Made by a program: the position numbers and the translations under genes. Below are positions 1-6,974 of a stretch of DNA of 33,282 nt, one piece after another (position 1 is the stretch's first letter; the number at the start of each line of letters is the position of its first letter). The DNA is from an uncultured Lachnospiraceae bacterium (GTDB lineage: Bacteria; Bacillota; Clostridia; Lachnospirales; Lachnospiraceae). The notes beneath the pieces are model-generated. The model searched no databases, was not told the DNA's origin, and worked only from the letters and a program-made list of their open reading frames with translations. The DNA is taken from NCBI GenBank assembly GCA_910585555.1, contig CAJUFU010000033.1, positions 1-33,282 on the forward strand. The letters run 5' to 3'.

Positions 1-31
1 CCAGTTGTGAGTTCGATTCTCGCAGGGAACG
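1..31 (+). tRNA. 3' end of a tRNA cut by the window edge
   Basis: A T-arm is visible: stem 7-11 pairs with 19-23 (one G-U), around a seven-base loop with the TTCGA core at 12-16. The acceptor 3' strand (24-30) and a G discriminator (31) follow. CCA is not encoded, as in the tRNA-Pro of this window. The anticodon lies outside, so identity cannot be called. Confidence 0.7.
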
Positions 32-36
32 CTGAA

Positions 37-76
37 AAAGGTTGTAAATTCAAGAATTTTTGAACTTACAACCTTT
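37..76. terminator. Bidirectional hairpin terminator
   Basis: The arms at 37-53 and 60-76 pair almost perfectly (17 positions, one mismatch) around a short A/T-rich loop. Read on the minus strand the stem is followed by a T run, so it ends the toxin gene. Read on the plus strand it follows the tRNA. It probably serves both converging units. Confidence 0.75.
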
Positions 77-83
77 CATTCGT

Positions 84-422
84 TTATGAGTTTATTTGAA
101 TCCATCGCTGAATTATGTATTCCCAATCCATACCATCCTGTAAGATACGGAGTACTGTTACAATACCTTTATCATTATCTATGGTATAAAATAATAGATG
201 GTTGCTTTGAGGTTTCATGTAAATATCATATCCACGATACCTGAAGCCTGTTAATTGGTGACTGGTCGGAAATACAGCTAATTCTTCTGCCGCTTTTTTA
301 ATTCTTGTAGAAAAATTTTCAGCATATTCACGGTACTTAAAATTCTGGATTATATAGCGTTTTTTATTTTTAACATCATTCTTACCGCTTTGGGCGATAA
401 CCACTTTATACCGCTTATTCAT
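84..422 (-). CDS. RelE/ParE-family toxin
   Basis: A 112-residue basic protein with the size and layout of RelE/ParE toxins, which in the known family cleave mRNA at the ribosome or poison gyrase. An N-terminal beta strand (KVVIAQSG) leads into a helical hairpin rich in Lys/Arg, then a region like the family's 'G(Y/F)R...YR' strand (LTGFRYRGYDIYMK), and a C-terminal core strand (IVTVLRILQDGMDW) in which the Arg is the typical catalytic position. It starts 9 bp after the antitoxin stop with a GGGG ribosome site and is followed by a strong terminator, so it closes the operon. RelE versus ParE activity cannot be decided from sequence. Confidence 0.88.
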   Translation of the reverse strand: MNKRYKVVIAQSGKNDVKNKKRYIIQNFKYREYAENFSTRIKKAAEELAVFPTSHQLTGFRYRGYDIYMKPQSNHLLFYTIDNDKGIVTVLRILQDGMDWEYIIQRWIQINS

Positions 423-431
423 CTGTACCCC

Positions 432-590
432 TTATATACTGTCAATCTCTTTCCATGCCTCTTCTATGGTCTGTACCCTGCCGTTTTCCATATCGTCAAT
501 CGCTTCATCAAGTTTTTCAAACAGTACTTCCATAGCATTATCTATTGTATAGGAAGTTTCTGATGTTTTTGTGGCTGTAGCTGTTACCAT
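432..590 (-). CDS. Antitoxin of the RelE/ParE pair
   Basis: A 52-residue acidic protein immediately upstream of the toxin. The chosen start (ATG at 588-590) has an AAAGGA ribosome site 9 nt upstream. A longer in-frame start at 692 would run through the promoter and is rejected. The N-terminal half (TKTSETSYTIDNAMEVLFEKL) would be the DNA-binding and dimerisation part. The acidic C-terminal tail (AIDDMENGRVQTIEEAWKEID) resembles the toxin-wrapping helix found in many RelB-like antitoxins. Subfamily is uncertain because the protein is short. It is likely autoregulated at the palindrome over its -10 box. Confidence 0.8.
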   Translation of the reverse strand: MVTATATKTSETSYTIDNAMEVLFEKLDEAIDDMENGRVQTIEEAWKEIDSI

Positions 591-617
591 GTATATCACA
601 TCCTTTCTACTGTTATA

Positions 618-649
618 GGTATCATACCACAAAAAGAAAGTTTTATCCA
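618..649 (-). promoter_or_regulatory. Toxin-antitoxin promoter with operator palindrome over the -10
   Basis: On the minus strand a -35-like TGGATA (644-649) and an extended -10 TGG-TATGAT (621-626) are separated by 17 bp. The 11-bp perfect palindrome GGTATGATACC (618-628) is centred on the -10. That is the arrangement expected for antitoxin autorepression. This is inference from sequence only. Confidence 0.5.
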
Positions 650-700
650 TCACTATTGCAGAAAGAAGCATAAATTTACACCCTTTATGCATTTACAGAC

Positions 701-1543
701 CTATGACCTGTTCTTCGGAAACAGCCAAAACATCCAGAACAGATATGGGAATATCATAACGGCTACTAAGGTAGTCCATCCTATACTCTGCCTGCTGATG
801 GCCATAAAGATAAATATGATCAGCATAATAAGATAGGGTCCATTGATAAATCGATAGAGCATTTTTATCTTTTGTGAAATATCTTTTAGATCATACTCTT
901 CAGGATGGGTCATGGTACAATGTATGGTTGCGCCGAATCGATCAAAAACGCGCTGAGCCTTATATTCTATTCCATCAAGTTCAAAGACAGGATACATTCC
1001 CGTTTTGATAAATATCAGGCTTTGATCATTTTCATCAGCGTATTGTGTCAGCGCCTCTATAAATTCCGTGGCATTCATAACCATGGTATCTGGCTTGAAG
1101 GCAAAACCTTTCTTACGTTGTGCCTGAGAATATCTTTTATAATCTTCAATAATTGACATAAATTTTCCTCCATTTTGTTCTATGTTGTCTATTTTAGCAA
1201 GTGTCTTATCCAGATTTAGAGATTTATTATCTGTTGCGAGAAGATCTTTGCAAACATCAATACAGGCGTTTAATTTCTTTTGTCTATCCTGCAGCTCTTT
1301 GATGTGTTGCTCCAACAATGCATGGAGAGATATCTCCTCTGACAAAATTTTATGAATATCTTCCAAAGAGAAATCCAGTTTCCGCAACAGCTTAATTGTC
1401 TTGAGCGTGGTAAGATCATCTTCGGAATATTCCCGATAATTATTTGTAGAATTTCTTATCGGATGAAGCAGTTCCTTCTTTTCATAGAAACGGATATTCT
1501 GCTTGGTGATTCCCGTCAAACGTTCCAGTTCATTGATATTCAA
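701..1543 (-). CDS. MerR-family regulator with C-terminal membrane hairpin
   Basis: A 280-residue protein. Residues 1-70 are a MerR winged helix-turn-helix (ELERLTGITKQNIRFYEKKELL, then NYREYSEDDL). A long coiled-coil helix typical of the family's dimerisation arm follows at about 75-125. The middle region (130-230) has no effector domain I recognise. Residues about 237-275 form two hydrophobic segments separated by a short SRQSIGW turn, which suggests membrane anchoring. The start is TTG with a GGGGG ribosome site 10 nt upstream. It lies upstream of the toxin-antitoxin pair with its own promoter. The inducer is unknown, and no efflux pump is adjacent. Confidence 0.85.
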   Translation of the reverse strand: MNINELERLTGITKQNIRFYEKKELLHPIRNSTNNYREYSEDDLTTLKTIKLLRKLDFSLEDIHKILSEEISLHALLEQHIKELQDRQKKLNACIDVCKDLLATDNKSLNLDKTLAKIDNIEQNGGKFMSIIEDYKRYSQAQRKKGFAFKPDTMVMNATEFIEALTQYADENDQSLIFIKTGMYPVFELDGIEYKAQRVFDRFGATIHCTMTHPEEYDLKDISQKIKMLYRFINGPYLIMLIIFIFMAISRQSIGWTTLVAVMIFPYLFWMFWLFPKNRS

Positions 1544-1578
1544 TGGAAACTTTCCCCCTTTCGATGTTTGTTAAGCTA

Positions 1579-1609
1579 AGTATAAGGGATATAGTTGGTA
1601 TAAGGTCAA
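1579..1609 (-). promoter_or_regulatory. Promoter of the MerR gene with 19-bp spacer
   Basis: On the minus strand TTGACC (1604-1609) and TATACT (1579-1584) are separated by 19 bp. Over-long spacers of 19-20 bp are the hallmark of promoters that MerR proteins untwist, so autoregulation is likely. The octamer CCTTATAC occurs twice here as a direct repeat. No clear dyad is seen. Confidence 0.55.
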
Positions 1610-1685
1610 TAGTATATGTATCTTTTTTGCATTTTTCTTTAGATTTTATTTTCAATCTTCTATCCATAAGATGATGTGTACTTCA

Positions 1686-1715
1686 TTGCAAAGTACCGGA
1701 CATGTATGTTATTAT
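1686..1715 (+). promoter_or_regulatory. Candidate sigma-A promoter for the exonuclease gene
   Basis: TTGCAA (1686-1691) and TATTAT (1710-1715) are separated by 18 bp. They lie about 60 bp upstream of the exonuclease ATG and diverge from the MerR promoter. Both hexamers are imperfect. Confidence 0.4.
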
Positions 1716-1773
1716 GATGAAAATACGAAATATTTAAGAAATCTGTTGATTATGGTAAATAGGAAAGATAGCT

Positions 1774-2712
1774 ATGAATTATATTATTTTAGATTTAGAG
1801 TGGAATCAGAGCAGCAGTGGTGGGGAGGAAGTGGTAAAGATACTTCCTTTTGAAATTATTGAAATGGGCGCCATCAAATTAAATAGTGATAAAAAGATGA
1901 TAGACGAATTTTCAGAGCTGATTAAACCGCAGGTATACCATGAGATGCACCATATCACAAGGAAACTGATTCATTTGCAGATGGAACAGCTTGAGCAGGG
2001 TCATATTTTTACGGATGTGATTCAAGAGTTTTGGGATTGGTGTGGTGAAGATTATATATTCTGCACCTGGGGATGTCTGGATTTGGTAGAATTACAGAGA
2101 AATCTCAGGTATTATGGTTTAGAGCCAATGGCGGAAGGGCCGTTTCGTTTTTTAGATGTTCAGAAGCTGTTCAGTATTGCTTTTGAAGATAAGAAGTCCA
2201 GAAGGACTCTGGAATATGCCATAGACTTTCTTCATATTGAAAAGGATATACCCTTTCACAGGGCTTTCAGTGATGCTTATTATACGGCTAAAATTTTGAC
2301 ATTCATTCCTGATTATGTGATGAAAAACTATTCCTTTGATGTTTTTCATCTTCCTAAAGATAAGGATTCGGAGATACAAGTTGTCTTTGATGACTATATA
2401 AAATATATCTCACGCAGTTTCGCAGATAAGGCAGCGGCGATAGCAGATAGAAAGGTTATGAGCACCAAATGCTATCTGTGTCATAAAAATCTTCGCAAAA
2501 AGATTCGTTGGTTTACCCCAAATGGGAAGCATTATTACAGCGTATCTTACTGTGATAAGCATGGTTATATGAAAGCAAAAGTGCGGCTGCGCAAAGCGGA
2601 GGACGACAGAATTTATGTGGTGAAGACTGAAAAATTCATCTCCAAGGAGGAGGTAGACAGTCTGCAGGCAGGGTATCAAAAATCAAAATCATCAAAATCC
2701 GATCGTATATAA
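1774..2712 (+). CDS. DEDDh 3'-5' exonuclease with C-terminal zinc-ribbon-like tail
   Basis: A 312-residue protein. Residues 1-180 carry the DEDDh exonuclease motifs: D7 and E9 (ILDLEWN), D103 (TWGCLDLVEL), then H162 and D167 (FHRAFSDA). This matches the KapD/ERI-like branch that trims nucleic-acid 3' ends using two metal ions. The second half is unusual: C233xxC236 with C260 and H263 could form a small zinc site, followed by a Lys/Ser-rich tail. The start has an AGGAAAG ribosome site. Its 3' end overlaps the converging carboxypeptidase gene by 37 bp. The substrate (RNA or DNA) is not determined. Confidence 0.85.
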   Translation: MNYIILDLEWNQSSSGGEEVVKILPFEIIEMGAIKLNSDKKMIDEFSELIKPQVYHEMHHITRKLIHLQMEQLEQGHIFTDVIQEFWDWCGEDYIFCTWGCLDLVELQRNLRYYGLEPMAEGPFRFLDVQKLFSIAFEDKKSRRTLEYAIDFLHIEKDIPFHRAFSDAYYTAKILTFIPDYVMKNYSFDVFHLPKDKDSEIQVVFDDYIKYISRSFADKAAAIADRKVMSTKCYLCHKNLRKKIRWFTPNGKHYYSVSYCDKHGYMKAKVRLRKAEDDRIYVVKTEKFISKEEVDSLQAGYQKSKSSKSDRI

Positions 2713-4175
2713 GATCTGCGGCGCTGTTTGCGTTTGACACGGTTATTTCTGCGTTTGGCCGTCTTTCTATTGACGAGCAGTGCGCGAAAGACGAACAGGA
2801 AAATAAGGACAGCCGCCAGGACTAATATGGTGATCAGTACCTTTTTGACATTGATGAAAATGGTATCTTTTGTCTGGACTGGATTCTTATCTGTCTCAAC
2901 TTTTTCTACGCTGACATCAGTGGAAGTTATATTGGTATCAAATTCGTAGGTAGTGCCAGACTCTTTGACAAGATCAAGATAGGCACTGCCTACATACATA
3001 TCATGATAGGAATAACGAATCTGTGCAACACGATTTTCATCAGAAATACTGTAATCTATCTCTGAATCCAGGTCTGAGAAAGAGATTACATTTGGAACGA
3101 TCACATAACTGTTTGTGTCTATAGCGAGGATAGGTTTGGAACTGCCAAAGATATCGTCTCCTATCTGTAAAAATCCTGTGGCTTCAATATTATAGCGGTC
3201 TTCATTTTCCGAGATATTCATTACCTGGAAGTTGTGGAAACCATAGTTAAAGAGCTCCTCTGTGTCTGTAAACTGCGCAGGGGATTCTTCTTTAAAGACA
3301 ACACAAACCAGACGCATACCGTTTTGTTCCGCGCAGGTTACAAGAGTCTGACGCGCCTCGTCCGTATATCCGGTCTTTCCGCCCAGTATACCGTTATAGG
3401 GAATTTCACCGTTGATCAGCTTATGCTTGTTGTTCAGATAGAAATCATCCGGCTGTGTGCTGGTGGGTTCAAAGTGATAACGCGCCGTATTGCCAATCTT
3501 GCACAGCATTTCATTCTGGAAAAAATAGCTGGAAATAAGCGCCAGATCGTAAGCACTGGTGTAGTGATCGGAATTTTGAAGGCCATTTGTATTGACGAAA
3601 TGCGTATCCTTACAGCCCATTTCCTCTGCCCGTTTGTTCATCAATTCTACAAAATCCTCAATAGAACCGGAAACATATTCCCCTACGGCATTGGCCACCT
3701 CATTAGCAGAACCCACCAGAATCCCGTAAAGACATTCTTCTAAAGTAATGGATTCTCCAACGTCCATTCCCATATTAGAACCGTCCCCTGGTACGGAAAA
3801 TACAGCATCGTGACTAAAATCCACTTTGTCGTCAAGGTTTCCCTCCTCCATGGCAAGCAGGCAGGTCATGATTTTGGTAGTACTGGCCGGATAAAGGCGC
3901 TCATGAATGTTCTTGGAATATAAAATGACACCGGTATTGGCATCCATCAAAATAGCAGCCTGTGCACCGATCTGGGGACCGACAGGCCAATTATCAATAT
4001 CGTTGGATTGTATGGGCAGGGCCTTACGCGCTTCCATTTCCGCTTCTAAATCTTCTAAAGTAGCGCGGACGGTAAGGGTAGTAACATGAAAACTGCATAA
4101 AAATATTGTGATTGTGAGAAGCACAAGAAAGAATCTTGCTGCCTTTTCTTTTTGATATTTATATAATGAAAACAT
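2676..4175 (-). CDS. D-alanyl-D-alanine carboxypeptidase (PBP5/DacF type)
   Basis: A 499-residue membrane-tethered penicillin-binding protein that removes the terminal D-Ala of peptidoglycan stem peptides. An N-terminal hydrophobic segment (about 13-36) is a signal or anchor. The three active-site motifs are in order: S98-T-T-K101, S156-A-N158 and K267-T-G269. A second transmembrane helix lies at about 445-466, followed by a very basic stretch and an acidic FDDFDF end. Family members usually end in an amphipathic helix, so the true C-terminal transmembrane segment with a cytoplasmic tail is a variation. A GAAAGG ribosome site supports the start. It is divergent from trmB. Confidence 0.93.
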   Translation of the reverse strand: MFSLYKYQKEKAARFFLVLLTITIFLCSFHVTTLTVRATLEDLEAEMEARKALPIQSNDIDNWPVGPQIGAQAAILMDANTGVILYSKNIHERLYPASTTKIMTCLLAMEEGNLDDKVDFSHDAVFSVPGDGSNMGMDVGESITLEECLYGILVGSANEVANAVGEYVSGSIEDFVELMNKRAEEMGCKDTHFVNTNGLQNSDHYTSAYDLALISSYFFQNEMLCKIGNTARYHFEPTSTQPDDFYLNNKHKLINGEIPYNGILGGKTGYTDEARQTLVTCAEQNGMRLVCVVFKEESPAQFTDTEELFNYGFHNFQVMNISENEDRYNIEATGFLQIGDDIFGSSKPILAIDTNSYVIVPNVISFSDLDSEIDYSISDENRVAQIRYSYHDMYVGSAYLDLVKESGTTYEFDTNITSTDVSVEKVETDKNPVQTKDTIFINVKKVLITILVLAAVLIFLFVFRALLVNRKTAKRRNNRVKRKQRRRSYIRSDFDDFDF

Positions 4176-4203
4176 ATTGTTGAACCTTTCTTTTATGGTA
4201 ACA

Positions 4204-4232
4204 AGTATATGTCAAAATCAATTGTTTATGAA
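4204..4232 (-). promoter_or_regulatory. Candidate promoter of the carboxypeptidase gene
   Basis: On the minus strand TTCATA (4227-4232), a 17-bp spacer and TATACT (4204-4209) resemble a sigma-A promoter. The resulting leader would be about 25 nt. Confidence 0.4.
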
Positions 4233-4283
4233 TCGCGCCGTAACTCTTAGAATGCAGGATTTTAAATCTGCGTAACATATATC

Positions 4284-4315
4284 ATACACTATTTTTTACA
4301 AAAACTGTAGTGTAT
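4284..4315. repeat. Inverted repeat in the dac/trmB divergent region
   Basis: ATACACTA (4284-4291) and TAGTGTAT (4308-4315) are perfect inverted arms around a 16-bp A/T-rich centre. It lies between two divergent genes and has no downstream T run, so an operator is more likely than a terminator. The regulator is unknown. The rest of the 250-bp gap is A/T-rich with no gene. Confidence 0.35.
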
Positions 4316-4428
4316 TCACAAAAATTACAAAATGTTGTAGAATATTGTTAGTATAAAAATCAAGTTACATGATAGAGATAATGTAAAGGTTAAATGCTTC
4401 GTATTTTATAGAAAACAGGGATTGATAT

Positions 4429-5103
4429 ATGCGGCTTCGAAATATAACAGGATCACGTGAAGTAATAGCTGCCTGTGATTATGTAGTACATGAACCACAG
4501 CAGTACCGGGGAAGATGGGAAGAATTGTTTGGAAATAATCATCCAATCCGCATTGAGATTGGAATGGGCAAGGGTCGTTTTATCATGGATTTGGCAAGGG
4601 CTAATCCGGATATTAATTATATAGGAATCGAAAAATATTCCAGCGTTTTACTCAGAGGGATTCAAAAGATGGAGGCGGACCCCTTAATAAACCTCTATTT
4701 TATCCGCATGGAAGCTGAAGAGATTACAGAAGTATTTGGTCCGGGAGAGGTAGAGAGGATTTATTTGAATTTTTCAGATCCTTGGCCCAAAGACCGCCAT
4801 GCTAAGAGAAGATTGCCTTCCCGTGAATTTTTACAGCGATATGATGAGATACTAATACCAGACGGGGTAATTGAATTTAAGACAGATAATCTTGAATTAT
4901 TCAAGTTTGCATTGGAAGAACTTGAACCAGCCGGATGGCATTTAAATCAGATGACACAGGATCTGCATCATGATGCGCAGATGATGCAGGGAAATGTTAT
5001 GACGGAATATGAGGAAAAATTTTCCTCTATGGGAAATCCGATTTGTAAATATATCATTTCGAGGCAGTCTGAAAACACGGACAAGCACAAGGATTCTGTA
5101 TGA
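4429..5103 (+). CDS. trmB: tRNA (guanine-N7-)-methyltransferase
   Basis: A 224-residue class I SAM-dependent methyltransferase that makes m7G46 in the variable loop of tRNA. Residues 42-51 (IEIGMGKGRF) are the SAM-binding glycine loop. Residues 114-124 (NFSDPWPKDRH) and the following KRR are the TrmB signature that holds the catalytic Asp and contacts tRNA. Length is normal for the family. trxA follows after 53 bp without a terminator, so the two may share a transcript. Confidence 0.96.
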   Translation: MRLRNITGSREVIAACDYVVHEPQQYRGRWEELFGNNHPIRIEIGMGKGRFIMDLARANPDINYIGIEKYSSVLLRGIQKMEADPLINLYFIRMEAEEITEVFGPGEVERIYLNFSDPWPKDRHAKRRLPSREFLQRYDEILIPDGVIEFKTDNLELFKFALEELEPAGWHLNQMTQDLHHDAQMMQGNVMTEYEEKFSSMGNPICKYIISRQSENTDKHKDSV

Positions 5104-5156
5104 TGATTTATTGGTATTTATAAGCAGCAAAAATAAAAATAGAAAAGGAGAAAAGT

Positions 5157-5474
5157 ATGGAGTACAAATTTACATCTGCAAATTTTGAAAGTGAGGTTCT
5201 TTCCTCAGAAATTCCGGTTCTGGTAGATTTCTATGCGGACTGGTGCGGGCCTTGTAAGATGATGGCGCCGATTGTGGAGCAGTTGGCCGGTAAGTATGAC
5301 GGCAAGGTAAAAATAGGAAAGTGTAATATTGATGAGGAGGACGGACTTGCCAGATTATATCGTGTCATGTCCATTCCCACGATGAAGTTTTTTGTGAAAG
5401 GAAAGGAAGCCGGCACGATTGTAGGCGCCGTTCCGCAAGAAGAACTGGAAGCACAGATTGAGAAAGTTTTATGA
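5157..5474 (+). CDS. trxA: Thioredoxin
   Basis: A 105-residue thioredoxin, a cytoplasmic dithiol reductant. The active-site WCGPC is at 29-33, the buried Asp is in VDFYADW, and the cis-proline is P75 in MSIPTMKFF. No signal peptide is present and the length is canonical. The AAAAGGAG ribosome site is strong. A bidirectional terminator begins 2 bp after the stop. No thioredoxin reductase is adjacent, so the reductase is presumably elsewhere. Confidence 0.97.
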   Translation: MEYKFTSANFESEVLSSEIPVLVDFYADWCGPCKMMAPIVEQLAGKYDGKVKIGKCNIDEEDGLARLYRVMSIPTMKFFVKGKEAGTIVGAVPQEELEAQIEKVL

Positions 5475-5475
5475 C

Positions 5476-5528
5476 AAAAAACCCTGGCTGGTTGCTTTTA
5501 AAATATAAAGCAATCGGCCAGGGTTTTT
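5476..5528. terminator. Bidirectional terminator between trxA and the antiporter
   Basis: AAAAACCCTGGC... pairs with its complement ending GGGTTTTT across about 20 positions with only one or two mismatch or wobble pairs and an A/T loop. T runs flank both sides, so it ends trxA on the plus strand and the antiporter on the minus strand. Confidence 0.9.
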
Positions 5529-5553
5529 ATAGATCTGAAAAAGATTCGTTTCT

Positions 5554-6744
5554 TTAGGCTGCCGCGTTTTCCGGGTTCTTATCTTTGCTGTATAAGAATT
5601 TCATAATAATAGGCGTCATGATAGAAGATACCAATATCAACAAAATAACTGCCGTAAAATAATCAGCTGTCAGAAGTCCTGCTGCCATACCCTTTTGCGC
5701 TACAATCAGAGCCACCTCTCCGCGGGTCATCATACCGACGCCGATTTTCAAAGAGTCCGAAAAACTATATCGGCAGAGCTTACTCATCAGGCCACAGCCG
5801 AGTATCTTTGCTAAAAGCGCTACAATCACAAAACAGATGCAGAAAGCAATCATAGTGCTATTCATTGCAGAGAAAGAAGTTTTAAGACCAATGCCGGCAA
5901 AGAAGATTGGACCAAACATCATGTAGGAGCTGACGTCTACTTTACGCTCTATATATGTATTGTCGCTCAAATTACAAAGTACAATACCTGCCACGTAAGC
6001 ACCCGTGATATCTGCAATACCAAAATATTTTTCCGCCGCATAAGACAAGGCAAAACAGAACGCCAGCGCCACAATGGGAATTCTTCTGGTATGGGGGTAA
6101 CGCTTATCCAGGGTGAGGAAAATCTTAAATACGATAAATCCACCCACGATAGCCATGATGAAAAAGGCAATGGTCTTTATGACTACCATACCCGGATTGG
6201 AGTCCGGATTCTTAAAGCCGATCACAAAGGTAAGTACAATGATACCTATTACATCATCGATGATTGCGGCACTAACAATTGTAGTACCGACTTTACTCTT
6301 AATTTTTCCAAGTTCCTGCAGAGCTGCTACCGTAATACTTACGCTGGTGGCGGTCATAATGGTTCCCATAAAAACTGCTTTATAGAAATGTTCGCTTCCC
6401 CAAGGGGCGGCGCCATAGAATCCCATATATAAAAGGGCTCCCATAACAAGCGGAACAAACACACCCGCACAGGCAATTAGAAAAGCAATGGGACCGGTTT
6501 TAAGCAGTTCTTTTAAATCTGTTTCCAGTCCTACTTCAAACATTAGGATAATGACGCCGATTTCCGCCATCTGGGTGATAAACTCTGTCTGGGAAATCCA
6601 GCCAAGTACGCAAGGGCCTACAAAAAGGCCGGCCAGAATCTGCCCCACTACCTGGGGTGCTTTACATTTTCTTGCCAGGATACCAAATACTTTAGCAAAA
6701 AACAGGATGACCGCAAGATCCAGAAATACATTATATGTTTCCAT
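5554..6744 (-). CDS. CPA2-family Na+(K+)/H+ antiporter
   Basis: A 396-residue integral membrane protein with about 12 hydrophobic segments and the Na_H_Exchanger fold. The paired acidic residues D163-D164 (IIDDVIGI) lie where CPA2 transporters bind cation and proton. A conserved unwound-helix signature (TATSVSITVAAL) is at about 131-141. It is shorter than KefB/KefC and ends after the last helix with no TrkA-N/RCK domain, so it is closer to NapA/GerN-type exchangers than to glutathione-gated K+ efflux systems. Likely role is cytoplasmic pH or Na+/K+ homeostasis. It is a single-gene unit with its own promoter and terminator. Ion choice is not visible. Confidence 0.9.
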   Translation of the reverse strand: METYNVFLDLAVILFFAKVFGILARKCKAPQVVGQILAGLFVGPCVLGWISQTEFITQMAEIGVIILMFEVGLETDLKELLKTGPIAFLIACAGVFVPLVMGALLYMGFYGAAPWGSEHFYKAVFMGTIMTATSVSITVAALQELGKIKSKVGTTIVSAAIIDDVIGIIVLTFVIGFKNPDSNPGMVVIKTIAFFIMAIVGGFIVFKIFLTLDKRYPHTRRIPIVALAFCFALSYAAEKYFGIADITGAYVAGIVLCNLSDNTYIERKVDVSSYMMFGPIFFAGIGLKTSFSAMNSTMIAFCICFVIVALLAKILGCGLMSKLCRYSFSDSLKIGVGMMTRGEVALIVAQKGMAAGLLTADYFTAVILLILVSSIMTPIIMKFLYSKDKNPENAAA

Positions 6745-6806
6745 AATATCTCCTCCCTACTCATAATAAACTTCTTATATATATTTTATATTTTCATCCT
6801 TAAATA

Positions 6807-6835
6807 GTTATAGTATCAAAATAATATAATGTCAA
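6807..6835 (-). promoter_or_regulatory. Sigma-A promoter of the antiporter gene
   Basis: On the minus strand a perfect -35 TTGACA (6830-6835), a 17-bp spacer and TATAAC (6807-6812) are seen. The transcript would have an A/U-rich leader of about 55 nt before the ATG. Confidence 0.7.
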
Positions 6836-6974
6836 CGCAAAGAATGGAAAATGTGTCATCAATTATCATATTTAGCAGGTTAATAGAGGAATTTTGTTGC
6901 CATTTGGTGATATTTCTGGCAAAATGGGATAGGAAGTATTTCCACAGAAATTAAAAGAGAGAAGGGATATTATT

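Noticed and set aside
668..690. GCATAAA / TTTATGC inverted repeat between the MerR and antitoxin genes
   Set aside because: Only 7 bp with no T run, so it is too weak to call as terminator or operator.
4330..4345. TTGTAGAA resembling a Spo0A box before trmB
   Set aside because: One mismatch in a short A/T-rich motif, with no promoter in the right place; expected by chance.
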